Source of the DNA: Seriola aureovittata
Taxonomy: Eukaryota; Chordata; Actinopteri; Carangiformes; Carangidae
Direction: 5' to 3'
NCBI RefSeq assembly: GCF_021018895.1
Contig: NC_079374.1
Location: 8,583,712 to 8,647,711, forward strand
Length of the DNA: 64,000 nucleotides
Below are positions 23,545 through 36,375 of the stretch, one piece after another (within the stretch, counting starts at the first letter, position 1; every line of letters starts with the position of its first letter). The notes beneath the pieces were generated by a model. The model did not search any database and had not been told where the DNA came from. It saw nothing but the letters and a program-made list of their open reading frames with translations. A program made the position numbers and the translations under genes.

Positions 23545-26119
23545 ATGTATATACAGGGATGTAAATACAAACACGCACACACACACTGACACACACTAAA
23601 TACAAATGTTCAGTATTCATAATTCAAGTGGCTAACATTATTTCCCAGGAGTTCATTCTGTCAAGAGTTTAGTCATTTGAATCCACTTAAACAGAGAGCA
23701 GATCTTTCAGTGTCCTCTGGAATAACACAGTGAGCACTGAACTGAGGTCATGTATCAGTTGACAGTTGGCTGCATAATTTATGTTAAGTTGAAAATCTCT
23801 GGTGTCAGACACAGTTCATGCATAGACCATTGCTCATACATTGACTGTGCGACATCCACATAAAAAGGTAATAGACTGTAATAATGTCGCCCACCCTATG
23901 ATGTGGCCTCTACTCTTCCCTCAGCTGCTCTCACTACAACCAGAAGAGTTTACCTCCGGACCAGTGGTTGATAGTGTTACTGAGGGAGGGAGGGGAAAAA
24001 AGAGACGGAGCGAGAAAGAGAGAGTGAAATAAGAAAATAAGAAAAATTATCAGTGTAAGAAACTATCAAGAGTAAAAACCCTCGGGATGCCCTTTAAATA
24101 AAAGAATTAGAAATATTCTAATGATAGTTAAATGTGAAATCATTAGCTCAATAAGCCAGATGTGATTTTGGCGCATCATCAGCTTTTCTTGTATAAGAAG
24201 TTACAGTTACCGTTGGACTGCAGGAGATGCTACATGTATCTTATAATTCACCTCAGTGCAGTATACGTATAAGAAACAGTGCTGTTATTAGGTTGTAAGG
24301 TTCATCTAGATTCTGACAGGAGGGTGTTGATTCAGATTTCTGTTCATTTTCAGGATTAAGTTTGTGTTACTGTATTCGATTAAATGCAAGATGTTAAATG
24401 TGGATAATTATTGGTACTTTTGTAATTAGTAATTTAATACATTCAGTAGCTTATGTGACACGCAGTATACTTATCATTGCAGGTACGACTGTTTATGAAT
24501 AGTTTATGAAATGCGAGTGGAATATCTACAAATAAATCCTATTATTTATGTAATTTTGATCACACCCATGTACATATAAATAAATCCAGGAGTGACTGAT
24601 GTCTCGTTTCCACATGGGCCCAATAAAAGCTACTGAGGGTGTGGATCAGTATCAACAGAGGTTATTTTAGAGAGGATACCTTATACTTTCAAAAGAACAA
24701 ATCATTAATTCACTTATTTTAAGCTCTACCAAAATTGCCCTGGTTCCTTTAATGTAAAAACTCGGGACACTGGTTTGTCATACTTGAGTGATGTACAGTT
24801 TGCTGTCAACCGTAACAAGTTGTGTATGTGCTTGCATGCTTCTGTGTGTGTTTGTGTGTGTGTGAGAGTAGTGTGTGTGTATGTTTGTCTATATGTGTCT
24901 ACATGTGCACACTTAAGTGTGTGTGTGTGCGCAAGTTTGTGTTCTGCATGTCTTGTGTGCTTGTGTGCATTTGCAGGCGCGTGCTGGTGTGCAAGAGGTG
25001 CTCCCCGTCGTGTCGGCCGCGCCACCATGCCATCTGGAGAGGAAATCGAGTGTGAAGTACAGTATAGTTTGGGACCAAGCTCCGTGGCAGTGGCTCAGCA
25101 GTTAGTTCATTAGTTCCAAACTTCCAGGGATTAGGAGAGAATCTCTACGGCAGGGAGGCAGGGGGGAGTCAGGGAGGATGGAGGGACCCATGTGGGGAAA
25201 AGAGAGGGAGAGACAGAAACACCAGGAGGAATATTGGACCATAGGGCACTAAGAGGCAGTGAGAGAACACGAGAGAGAGAGAGATAAACAATCTTAACCC
25301 CGAGGACCCTGGAGAGGGGAGACGAGCACGAGAGAGGGACAATGAAAGAACAAGACGGCAAGGGAGAGAGGAGGAGAGAGGACAGGTGTAGCCGTCAGTT
25401 CCGCTCCGGGGTTTCAACCTGCCCTCCCTCTTCCTCCACCCCACTGATCATACAGATATGATGATATGTGTAAGAGTGTTAGAGCAGTCAGCCTTGCCTT
25501 CCCTCCCCTCTCTCCTCCTCATTCTCTCCCCTCTGGGTCCATGGTGACAGTTAGCAAGCTCTGGGAGGCTTCTACCCTTTACTCCTTTTCTCATCTCCCT
25601 GTCTCTTAAGCAGCTAGCATTACTGCCAAGATGGAGCGTGGACATTTTGGAGTCAAAGCGGCAGGCAATTAAAGCAGGCACTCCTGGATTTCAGTTTTCA
25701 AGAGGAGGGGGTGGATTGACCTTCATCGCGTACCTTTTTGTCATGAATATCCTTCCCTGTTTTAAGGTGAAGGTGAAAGATAATGAAAAGAATACATTAA
25801 TGAACACATAACAGGAGGGTGGTTTTGGGCAGTGGCCCTATTTAAGGCCCACCCATGCATACCCAGTAACTAACCTCGCGTTTCACCTAACCTATTGTTG
25901 CCTTCCCCACAACAGTGGTTGAGGATGGCATTTAGCAAGCTCAGTCTCTGCTTTGCTCCCATTCTCTCTCCCTAGAAAAGCACCACACATGCATTAAGAC
26001 TCCATTGTTGAGGTCTGGCATCTCTTGGCAAACACACAGTGCCGACTGTGCGGTTGTCATGGTGAATATAATCACAGCTACTGTATACACTGTAGAAATT
26101 GTCAGTGCAAGACACTATA

Positions 26120-27080
26120 AAGTAAAATCTAAGTTTTCCACAACTACCACTCTCTTAAAATTGACTAATGATGATGACAGTGGTGATCTCACAGGAGCTA
26201 TAGTCATTGATCACACTAAAGCTTTTGGCCATGTGAATTAATATCTCCTTTTAGGTAAGCACTATGCTGTTTGCCTCTTACAACATGTATTGCTGTGGTT
26301 TGATTTTTATCTTCATAATAAAAAGCAATGCAAATGTTGTTGTACATGGGTGACTGAGCAGAAATGTGTGCCTCAAGGTTCTACTTTAGGACCACTTCTG
26401 TTTTTATTAACAATCTGCCATGATTTTTTTCTCTGATTATCATGTTCAATTATATGCAGATGATACTATGATCTATAGTAGGGCTCTGCAATATGACCAA
26501 AATCTCCGATCCCAATACAGGTAATTTCATATCCATATACAACTCTGAGCTGACTTTTAAACCACATAATGAGCACATTATAAAAGGAAGCTAATTTTGG
26601 TGTCAGTGTTCTGTATTATTCCAGAAATTGTTTTCCATTTTATATCAGACACTTGCTTTCCAATTTATTTTACTGTTGCTGAACTGTGCTGACATTGTTT
26701 ATCAAAACACTTCTACATCCAAACTTATTCCTTTTAATGTCATGTGTAATAAGCTCTGCAGACTTGTATTGGGATGTTTGTTTGTTAAAAGACCAATGTA
26801 AAATGCTTGACACACTCAGCCTGCCCCCTTTTTGTATAGGATCACAATTTCATTGGTATAAAATTAGAATATTTCTAAATATATTCATTTTAACTATGCT
26901 TATTGTTTAAAACAATGTTTTTGTTCTTTGTCCCTAATAAATTATTTACTAACCATGCTCTGATCAGCCGTTCTTTACTGCCTCCTTTGTCTCCAAGGAA
27001 ATTGGTAGTCAAAAAAAAAAAAGCTTTTATGTTTATTGCTCCTTCAGATCAGAATAATTTACCTGTACATACTCGTTTCT
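26120..27080 (+). mobile_element. Decayed LINE (non-LTR retrotransposon) reverse-transcriptase fragment, L2/CR1/Rex-like
   Basis: Plus-strand translation around 26125-26240 reads STTTTLLKLTNDDDSGDLTG and then AIVIDHTKAFGHVN, the conserved RT block that carries the first catalytic Asp region of this superfamily. After an in-frame stop at 26239-26241, WFDFYLHNKKQC and CVPQGSTLGPLLF follow in the same frame. Next come FINNLP after a frameshift and QLYADDTMIYS (26447-26479), the YADD catalytic box, in a third frame. A C-terminal-like segment may lie at 26950-27080. At least one stop and two frameshifts make it inactive. From 26481 an unrelated repeat-like sequence interrupts it. It lies antisense to clybl in intron 2. 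Confidence 0.85.
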
Positions 27081-29281
27081 CTGTCTTCATTTGGCTCATT
27101 CAATATTATTTCATTTGGCTTAATATAATAAATGTGATATTCACAATTCATACTTACAGTTCAGCTGATCCTAGAACAAATCTTTATCTGATATAATAGA
27201 AGGCAGGTTAGGTGTAATGTATTTGACAAAACATTGAGGGACGTTACGAAAGTCTGAACCAAAGTCAGGAGCTCAAAGTGTTGCGTCAGAACAATTTCTC
27301 TATTCATTTCTTTTCACATTTTTTTTTAGCCTAATTCACAATCTCTGTAGTTACGTTCACAAAATTGAAGATAAATATAATATATATCATAATGTGATGT
27401 CGCTTAAAAATATGCCTTGGATCGAGGTAATGTGCATAAAGTAAGAAACATAAGCCCTTACGCAGCCTTTGTTGACAGTTGTATTAATAAGAACTTTGTG
27501 CCAGACTTGAGTGCCCACTCGAGATGAGCCAGATATTAATTTTCAGATATCTATTTACCCACCAGTGATAAATCAGGTGCAGCAATTATTTATATAACAA
27601 ACGAACAAATATTTCCTCAATACAACCTTCAAGTAAAACCTTCAAGTTTAGTGCCTAAAGAGGGGTCACAAATCCCAAGTAAATATCCCATGTGTATGTA
27701 ATAAATAAGAAAAAAATATTTAATAATATAACAATTATTGTGCCAAATGGATTTCAAAACAACAATTAGTATCCAAAACAAATGTCTTAGTGGTATTCCT
27801 AGCAACCTACGCACACGCACACATTAAAACACACACCGGAAATACTGTTTATCCAACAGGAAAAAAAATTCATCTTAAGGGAAGGTATAACTACACAACA
27901 ACCCCCATGGATTTCCAATTGCCACAGTGGAGGAAGAAGCTGAGAGTGTGGGAAGTGAAGAAAGGATGCCAGTAGGAAAGGTGCATTTTGTTATTGAGTA
28001 AATAACTAATTTTTATATTACACAGTATGACCTAGCAAACACATAATAGGTTACAGGATTTTTGCACACTGTGTCAGACTCTATGGTGGCAATGAATGGC
28101 TGAAATCAGTTTTGGTGCCATGCTATGTGTAGTACCGATGTAGCTGGCTCAGAGAGGAAGAAAGTAATGGCATTATAAGGCAGGAAAGCACTGTTTCATA
28201 TAATCTATATTTTGATTAGGATTACTCAGAATGCTACTAGCTTAAGGAGGGGTAGCAAGCCAGCTGAGGGAAATTATTCTGCATGTTAAAGGAACCTGTG
28301 CTGCCCTGTAACTAATGGTATTTTTTCCCTTTATACTTAATAGCACATACAGGGCCTAATACTATGCTCTACAGGAACAACTTGCCAGCTAATTGCTTAC
28401 AGAGAGAGAGAGAGACAGAAGGCCTCTGAAAAGGAAAGAAAATTGAATTATATCATTTTCAAAATTCACAGTTGTTTCTTGCAAATTCAGGCAAAGTTGG
28501 AAATAATGTCTTCCGTTTTATGTGAAATGAGCGGGTTGGTGAATGAAATAAGTGGATTAAAGCAGGATACTTTTGTTGGAATGAGACAGAGACATGAACC
28601 TGTCACATGCTGAGAGCTCAAGAGTCCAGCGTCTGAATTCTCCTCAAGCCTGAATGGCTGCTTCAGTGCTGCATTCCTCTCCGCATTTCCCCCTTTAAAA
28701 ATGTAATAAAGACAGAGGCTCCGACATCCACCAGCTCCATCGCGGGGTCACAGTTTTAGCCTGTCAGTCACACAGGGCATCATCTTATTGTCTTTGTCTA
28801 CTACAGGAACAGCCTCCAGCCAAATCAATCATCTTTATTATCATGACTTAAAAACCTTTGTTAGTTAACTTTTTACCCAGGCCCTTTCTTTATCCCACTC
28901 TCCAATCACAATTTCATGGGCAGTTCATGAGGGCCAATGGGGAGGTCGAGTGGGCGGGAGGAGAATGCTTTTAACCTGCTGCATCTGGTGCTTTCCCGCT
29001 GCTCACCCAGTGGGACATGGTCACCTTGTTTTAAAGGACTCTGATAGGGGGGAACCACTGCCTTTATACCATTATAATGGGGTGAAATGTGCTTGTTTTA
29101 AACATGTCATTTAGGTAGTTTTCCTTTCAGTGATTAAGACCGAACACCTGTCTGAAGGAGGGAGATGAAATTAAAATCATTCTGGATCATACAGCTGGGC
29201 GTGTGTTTGCGTGCTTCCTTGCCGACCTGTTCAAACAAAGCTCCATTTAATTTATACATGTGCATCTGTGTCTTTATGTAC

Positions 29282-29495
29282 CTTTTTGCTGAGGGCTACA
29301 CCATCCTCGCAGTCCAAGACGGCACAGTCGACATCCAACGAGGCCAGTTTCCTCAATTTTCGCTCATCATTGCCAGGGCAGTAGAGAACCGCCCTGCGGG
29401 GTATGTAGCGCAGCGAGGGGCCTGCAGAGTGATGGTGAGGACGCCATGCTTCGGCATACAACTGCCAGGCCGTGGGCTGGAGCCAACCGCTCTCC
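29282..29495 (-). CDS. clybl: clybl coding exon 2 (residues 15-86)
   Basis: It encodes the variable end of the presequence, then SLRYIPRRAVLYCPGND, the start of the CitE-like barrel, and DVDCAVLDCEDGVALSKK. These are near-identical to the human segments YIPRRAVLYVPGND and NVDCAVLDCEDGV. The donor is AAG/GTACAT in phase 0. The acceptor used here (AAAG at 29499-29496) has a weak, TG-rich upstream tract. A better-looking CAG ends at 29422, but using it would break the frame with exon 1. The region from Tyr45 onward is certain; the 5' boundary is inferred from phase. Confidence 0.9.
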
Positions 29496-32211
29496 CTTTC
29501 AACACAAACATATACATACATAAGCACAGGGTGGCACACAGACATAAACATGTGTTTGTGTACACCACAAAAAGATACACAACACTCCCTGGCAGTGGGC
29601 ACCATGAATGCACATGTCTTTGGTGCATTCATTACACATGAGTACACTCAGTATCAATAGTAAGGGCAACGAATAATTAAAGGTTGCTGCTGCATGCAGT
29701 TTTCTAATAATATCTACAGTGTTTTTATTACACATGAAGATCCAAGAGGAGGCCACATCCTCCAGATTAGAGTGAAAGTCTGGAAACGTTTCATTTTGGG
29801 AGTTCTGTTTGCCCTTCAGCTGTTCATTGAAGTGGATGAGAGACGCTGACCTGTGCTTTGGCACTCTTTGGTGAGAACAAACTCACCCAAACACTGAGCC
29901 ACTCATATGCTAATGTAGCCACACTGCTGAATATCTAGGCAGGACAGAAAGTGAATGAGCAGGGGTGTCAGCGGTGGCTGGAGCTGAGTCATGGAAAAAT
30001 TTAAGTTTGGGAAAGACAGTTGTAGTTTTTTTTTTTTTTTTAAAAAAGGTGAAATTATGTACCTTTATTCTTAGTATGAATACTATAGATGGAAAACCTA
30101 CTTTATGAACAATTCTGCTCTTTTAGTCACACAATTACTAAATGTATAAACATGTGTAAAAGATGCAGACATTTTAAGATGCAATTATGATTTGAAATGT
30201 CAATCACAAAATGCGGCAGTGTAACTTTTATTGAACATGATTAAAATGGTAATAATAAAATTATTCAGCTCTGCCTTCAGGACTCATTATTGTCAGAGTT
30301 GTTTTACTGAATTTTAGTTCAAAATGTAAATAAGCTAATCACAGCTTCAAGTCACACAAATGCATTCCTTAAAAAAAGAAGTGAATGCCAGAATATTTTA
30401 TTAAGAGGGTAACATAACTAAATATATTGAAACCTTGATTTTTTTATTCATTTAAAAAGTGTTTAGTTTAAATGCTTTCCTCAAATGTTCTGTAGTGCCC
30501 TGTGTTTGCTCTTCAGATGACCCTTCTTACAACAATGGAAACAACATTCAACAAGTTGATTTTAGTAGGTATTTTGTATTTACAAGCGTTTCTATTTCCA
30601 AGCAGCACTGACTGAACAACTATGTGCTGAAGCAAAAAGAAAAGGCAAAAATGTGCATTAAGTTGTTCCACCTTAACAACCTAAAAAAGTTATTTACTTG
30701 GATTATCACACTATGAAATATCGCACTGACTAATATTTGCTCATCATCGTATCTCCAACCTCCACGTGCACACTCAAATGTGCATGTGTAAGCTTCACAC
30801 ACACACAAGATGACAAAACAGGCAGCAGTGTTTGCATGTGTGCCCCCCTCCCATCCGCAAACAGTGCAGGCACACACCCACTCAACTGTGTACACCAATA
30901 ATCACAATCATTGCACATGTCTTAATTATTTGTTACATCAATCTGGCTTCTGAAACAATTGGTCCTAATTAATAGTAAATGTTTAGGATACAGTTATATG
31001 TAATTAAAGTGAGAAACAGCATTTCCTACCACTAACTCTTGCTGGGAATCAGAAGCCCTTCGAGGGACCGTATTGGCAGGAAGAGAAAAGAAGAGGGGGG
31101 TATTCCTCCTATTAAAAGAGGGGGCTGATTATTCTCTCTTCTTGTCTTTTGCTCTCTAAAAAGGAGCTAAAGTCACTTCAATAGCCACTTAATCCTGTCA
31201 ACTACGCTTCCACATGCCCTCCAGTCCCAATAAGGCCTAATCTAAACTGGGATGTTGCGGATGGAGCAGGCAGTTAAAACCAATTCAGGTTGCTTCCAGC
31301 ATTTTAGTGCTTCCAGGTAGACAGAGCCTATTTGAGATGGGGACAGTATTCACAAAAGGCTTGGGGAGAAAACAAGGAAGAGGTCGGAGGAGGATTATGG
31401 CACACCACCATGCAAACTGTGGACCAGTGAAAATAGCTAGGGCTCACAGTCATTTTAGGGACAAAAAGCTACAGGGTTTAAATTGATGGAAAAGAGATGC
31501 AAAAAGAGTAAACGTAAAAATTAGAAAGGAAAATAGTGGGTGAGAGGACGGAAGTGAGAGTGCTGAGTGGTAGGGGTCCAAGAGGGGGGTTGTTGAGATC
31601 TAAATGAAATCAGTCTATTCTGTGCATACTGCTCAGGGGGAAATGTTAAAAAGCCATACTAAGTGCCCACTTAAAAGGCAAATAAAGCATAATATAACTG
31701 AAGTACAAAAAGATAGTGGCTGTAATTTAAGAGTAGGTTCCATTATAAAGGAGAAAAAAAACTGAAATGGGGAGAGGGAATTAAGCCGCCTTGATGTTGG
31801 CTACAAGTACACAAGAAGCAGGAGTCAATAACGGGGGCCAAAATCAGCATCTCTCTCACTTAGTTCCACCTTTCTACTTCCATCTCATTTTTAATAGCCT
31901 TTTTAATAGGGTATAAATATGAAACCGCATTTAGAAAGATTCTGCAGTCTACAGGAGGCAGACCTTACAGATATACGATATAGTCTCCTGAATGTAACGC
32001 TCCATTGTGGTGCCTTACATATAAGACAAGTGTGAATTAGCAGAAAGCTACGGGACAGCCACAATAAAACTGTGCCTCTAAATTCTACTGACATTATTAG
32101 TAACATCATCTACTAACAAGAAACAGCGCTATCAGAGTGCAGGCTCTGTCATTACATGGATGGCCACTGTTAAGACTTGATTCAGGAAAGGTGGTCTGGC
32201 CTTATAGTAAT

Positions 32212-32541
32212 AGGGCTGCGATTCACGATTATTTTCATTATCATTACTCTCATTTCATTATTACTAAGCTGTTGATTATCTTCTCAATTAATCAGTTAGT
32301 TTGGGCAATGAAATAGGAGAAAGTAGTGAAAAATATCCCACAGTTTCCTCAAATTCAAGGGGACACGTTCAAATGTTTTGTTTTGTTTGACCAACAGTTC
32401 ATAACACAAAGGTATTCGGTTCACGCTGATATAAGACTCTCAGAATTAAGAGGCTGAACCTGGAGAATGTTTGGAATTTTTACATGAGAAATGACATTTT
32501 AATGATTAATCAGCAAAGCAATTAATTGATTATTCGATTTG
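32212..32541 (+). repeat. Old interspersed repeat (AGGGCTGC..., TTAATCAG/ATTAATTG-rich)
   Basis: It opens with AGGGCTGCGATTCACGATTA and contains repeated ATTA/AATCAG palindromic segments and AACAGTTCATAACACAAAGG. It closes with ATTAATCAGCAAAGCAATTA. I recognise this from memory as a diverged member of a very abundant teleost interspersed family, probably a non-autonomous DNA transposon. The family name is not certain. Confidence 0.7.
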
Positions 32542-35500
32542 GTTTCACTATACATGTGTCTAATATTACACCTTCCGTACTAAATCCACATTTTACATTA
32601 AATTTTGCATGGTTTTTTTTGTCCCTTTATTCATATGTATAGCCTTATTTTACAAAAGTTATAACGGTAAATTATTCATTTAACATCAAAGCAGCATATC
32701 ATTACATGATATGATCAATGTTGCAAAAAGCTAGGAAACCTGAAAATCATTGAATATTTTGTGTGGGCAGGAAAGAAAGAAAGGATTACTTTTAACAATA
32801 TGGAAAGTAGTGTGTACCTAATTTTCAGCTGCAGTTTGGTTCATACAAGTAATTTCCATTATTCTTACACCATATTTAAAATTAGAATCTGTTAGAACAA
32901 TAACAAAGCTTTTTTTTTTTTTATATTCAATTGACTTACTTTTCATTGGATTAATCTGGTGCCGGTTTTAGTATTAGGGTTTGACAAGTTATACATAAAA
33001 TGGCAGACCTGGTGGCTATATTAAAAATTTTAATTTTCCCATAAAAACCCAAAGGGGCTGCTTGTATGTTCAAGTAGCCATTAACATCACAATCCAGTGG
33101 GGATCTAGGGATCGTCATCAAATACACACATCACTTCCATATACTACATGCAATCTGGAAATTTTTATTTACACCATCCCACATCTGGTTGACATTTTCC
33201 CATTATTAGATCACTATATACACTTGTGTTGTATATATTTTACAGTCCACAAAGAACCATATGCACCTACGTTACCAATTTCTTTTCCTCTCTTCTCTTT
33301 TTATTTCTTTCTTTCTTTTTTTTTTTACATGAAAGGTTATGATAACACAGGGCTATGTGGCTATATTAGCAGCTGTAAAGTGGTGGGACCTGGCCACAGT
33401 GACAACATTTACTGGTCTGAGATCAGAGGTAAGTGTGTGTTAGTGGGTTTATATGGTGCTGGATGGGACTGGTTCTCATTAGCTGCGAGGCAGCAGCAGA
33501 CCCAGGCCTAGTGGCACTGAAATGGGGAGGGACGGGGGGGGGTTGGAATGTGGTGAGAGGGTGGTGAGCTCTGTGTTGGACTAGACATGGGCCCTTCCTG
33601 AGCCATGTACATTAGTTTCCCAGACCCAACAATGCAGCGTGTCATATCTGGACCTGCTGTCTAACAAGTAATTATCCTGTTCATCCAAAAAAGATTGTTC
33701 TTACAAACTGTGCAGCCCTCCTCCATGCTGGCCGAGCAGCATTTTACATGCAGATTTGTGTCTGTCTTCTTCCAACACCAGAGAGCGTCTTGGACAAAGC
33801 AGTTCACTGGTATAGAAGTATCAACTGATCTTCAATTCAGCAGAATAGCCTCTGATGATCTGACACCCACCGTCAGTGTCTCTGTAGTGCCTAACTACAA
33901 TAAATCTACCTTGAACCACGCATCCTTGAACCTCACATCTTATCTTCGCCACTCTCAGACAACTATGTGACTGATGTACACTTTTGCCACATTCAGCTCC
34001 TATTTTCCCCAAGTTTCATCTTCTTATCTGTGAAATCCCCTGTCATGTAATCCAGACAGGGTCACCAATATTTCTCAAGGTAGCGTGTCACTAAGAAATG
34101 TCAGACTATGGAAGGGACAGACATTCACAAAACTTTGGTCCCGTTTCAGATTATGCTTCTCGCAAGTGGGGGTTTTATGAGCATCTAAGCCGAGATGATC
34201 CGGACTTGTCATTAAAATATTCCTCAGATTGAATGACTGTATTAAAAGTGTAATGTTATGTTTTTGCCTGACCAATGTTTCACCAGTGCAGCTGTAATTT
34301 TGGCGTCATATACAGTCAGTGGTGTCCCTGTGGGCTGGCCACTTGTACGTGAACGACTACAAAAATAAAATTACTAAAAAAACAAACTAAATGCCAAAGA
34401 CTCGACCTCCTCAGCAGCAGCACACATTATATTAAATTTTGATACATATTTAATTTGACATAAGATGACTGATTGTGGTCTGGCAGTAAATACTGTATTA
34501 CAAATAGCCTGTAGTAATTGCTTCATTATCATGACGTGATGATTACCATTTCCTGTAACTCTGCTGGCCTCCACCTGGCAGCATAATAGCTTAATTCAGG
34601 TGGTAATATTCATCCTACCACATGAATTACAGCAGATAACAAGTGGCCCACTTGAAAACAGGCCCTGACGATAGCCTCCCTCTAAATATGTAGATTTCCA
34701 CAATTATCTCCAGCATGGTGGTGCAGGCAGAAGCTGTGTCTAAAATGCACAAAATTAAAGATCTGTGTTTCTACCCCACGATAATCAGCGACTTCTTAAT
34801 ATGCAAACTACATTCTGAGGTCTGCGGTGCTTAAGATTCCAGATTAAATTTGGTGAAAATAAAGATGAATAAAGAGTAGGGAGGAAAATCGATCTTGCTG
34901 AAGCATTGATGGGCTCTTTGTCTGGAGAACGCTGTCTGCGGGTGGGAAATAAAATGGTCAAAAAGTCATCAATATTTACCTAGCTTCATGTCCACCTGCC
35001 TGTCTGACACTTTTTTTAGAATGAAAAGGAGAGCTGAAGCATTCCCCACACGCGGTCTTCCTCACAGCATGATGCTGTATGTGTATGTTTTTTGTTTTTT
35101 TTTCTCTTTCACACTGCCTCAGGTCTGAGGACAGAATTGGATAGCAGAGAAATGCTGAAAAATTAAGCAGAGACACCCAAGACAGGGAAAGGAAGGAATC
35201 AAACACTTTTCCTCTACTTCTTCTCTTGTCTGCCCCCTGCTTTCATTGCTTGCCCTCCAGCAAATTGGAGCTCGGGATGAGCAATCCGTTCCTCTCCAGA
35301 TTAGATCAGGAGGGGGCTGCAGAGTTTACTGTGGGCTGGCCTCTATTTTACTAGAAGGAGCAGGACAAACAATAGCACACTGGACCTGCTAACATTTTGT
35401 TGATGATAACTGTACTGACTGTACTGTGTTACCAAACAAACAACTGATATTGAGAACCAAGACCAGACACTCAATTCGCTCTGAGAAGTTAAGAAAGCAA

Positions 35501-36341
35501 CACCCTGTTAAAGGAACACATGAACAGCATGTGTTCCTTTATCATCATGAAAGTGTAATACGCTGCTCCAACATGCAGAGGAGATCTGGATTTATCTAAG
35601 TCTCCAGCCATTTAACTAAATTCAGCATTTCATGTTTGGCACAGAGATTGGAGCATGCATGTTTTCTACTTCCTCAGATTATTTCACCACTGGCCCTACA
35701 GCTTCCTTTTCCTCCCTATAAAAAAAGCTAATTCCAGGGACAGTGTCTCTCACCATCAACAAAACCCCTTACTCATCGTCCCATCCATGTCTTCTCCCCC
35801 TTTCCTGTCTCATTAGTTTGGGTTTTATGCCTTAATCTACACAATGAGGATGAAGTCATGGCGGTTATCTTCAGCAGCCAATGTCTGTCTACCTGTAATC
35901 CTCCTCAAAGTCCCCGGCTTTCTCCCAGCTCACAAATCGGCACACAATGCCTTTATGCAAGGCCTTTGCCGTAATGCCCAGAGACGACTGCAGACTTTTT
36001 TTTTTTCCTTTTTTCCCCATCCCCTCATCCCTCCACATAAAACTAGTTAAATCCCACTCCTCCTTAGAAGAACGGAGATGTCTTTATCTAGGTCTCAGGA
36101 CAGGGAAACGTCAGAATGTAAAGGACATAAGAGCTTTCATTCGCGGGAGTCACAAGCAGGTTTTGATGACTGGCAGTTGTCACTCCAGCGCTCTGTCTGT
36201 CACAGACAACCCAATAAATCCATTCAAGTCAGTACTGATCACTGAGCAGCCTAGGACAGCAAAGGCCAAATCAATTTTAAATAAATAATATAATGCCATT
36301 TACATGTGTGTAGATAATAAACTTTACATGACAGTTCAAAA

Positions 36342-36343
36342 GG

Positions 36344-36372
<29 letters not shown>
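36342..36372 (+). repeat. Poly-A run
   Basis: About 30 A in intron 1, with no recognised retroposed gene upstream. Confidence 0.9.

Positions 36373-36375
<3 letters not shown>

Larger units (their letters stand above)
17010..29281 (-). other. clybl: clybl intron 2
   Basis: GT-AG intron of 12.3 kb. It contains a probable interspersed repeat at 22750-23275, an ACGC/ACCC minisatellite at 23466-23544, TG-rich DNA at 24820-24970, a decayed plus-strand LINE at about 26120-27080, and a unique block at 28560-29060. The remainder (17010-22700, 27200-28500) is mostly unique AT-rich sequence with short low-complexity runs, including a 15-base C run at 22135-22149. No host exon is seen. Confidence 0.85.

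Noticed and set aside
29165..29641. 158-codon plus-strand open frame
   Set aside because: It is the antisense of clybl exon 2, whose coding strand is certain from homology.
33062..33511. 149-codon plus-strand frame
   Set aside because: Composition follows the local AT-rich DNA and T-runs; no family motif seen.
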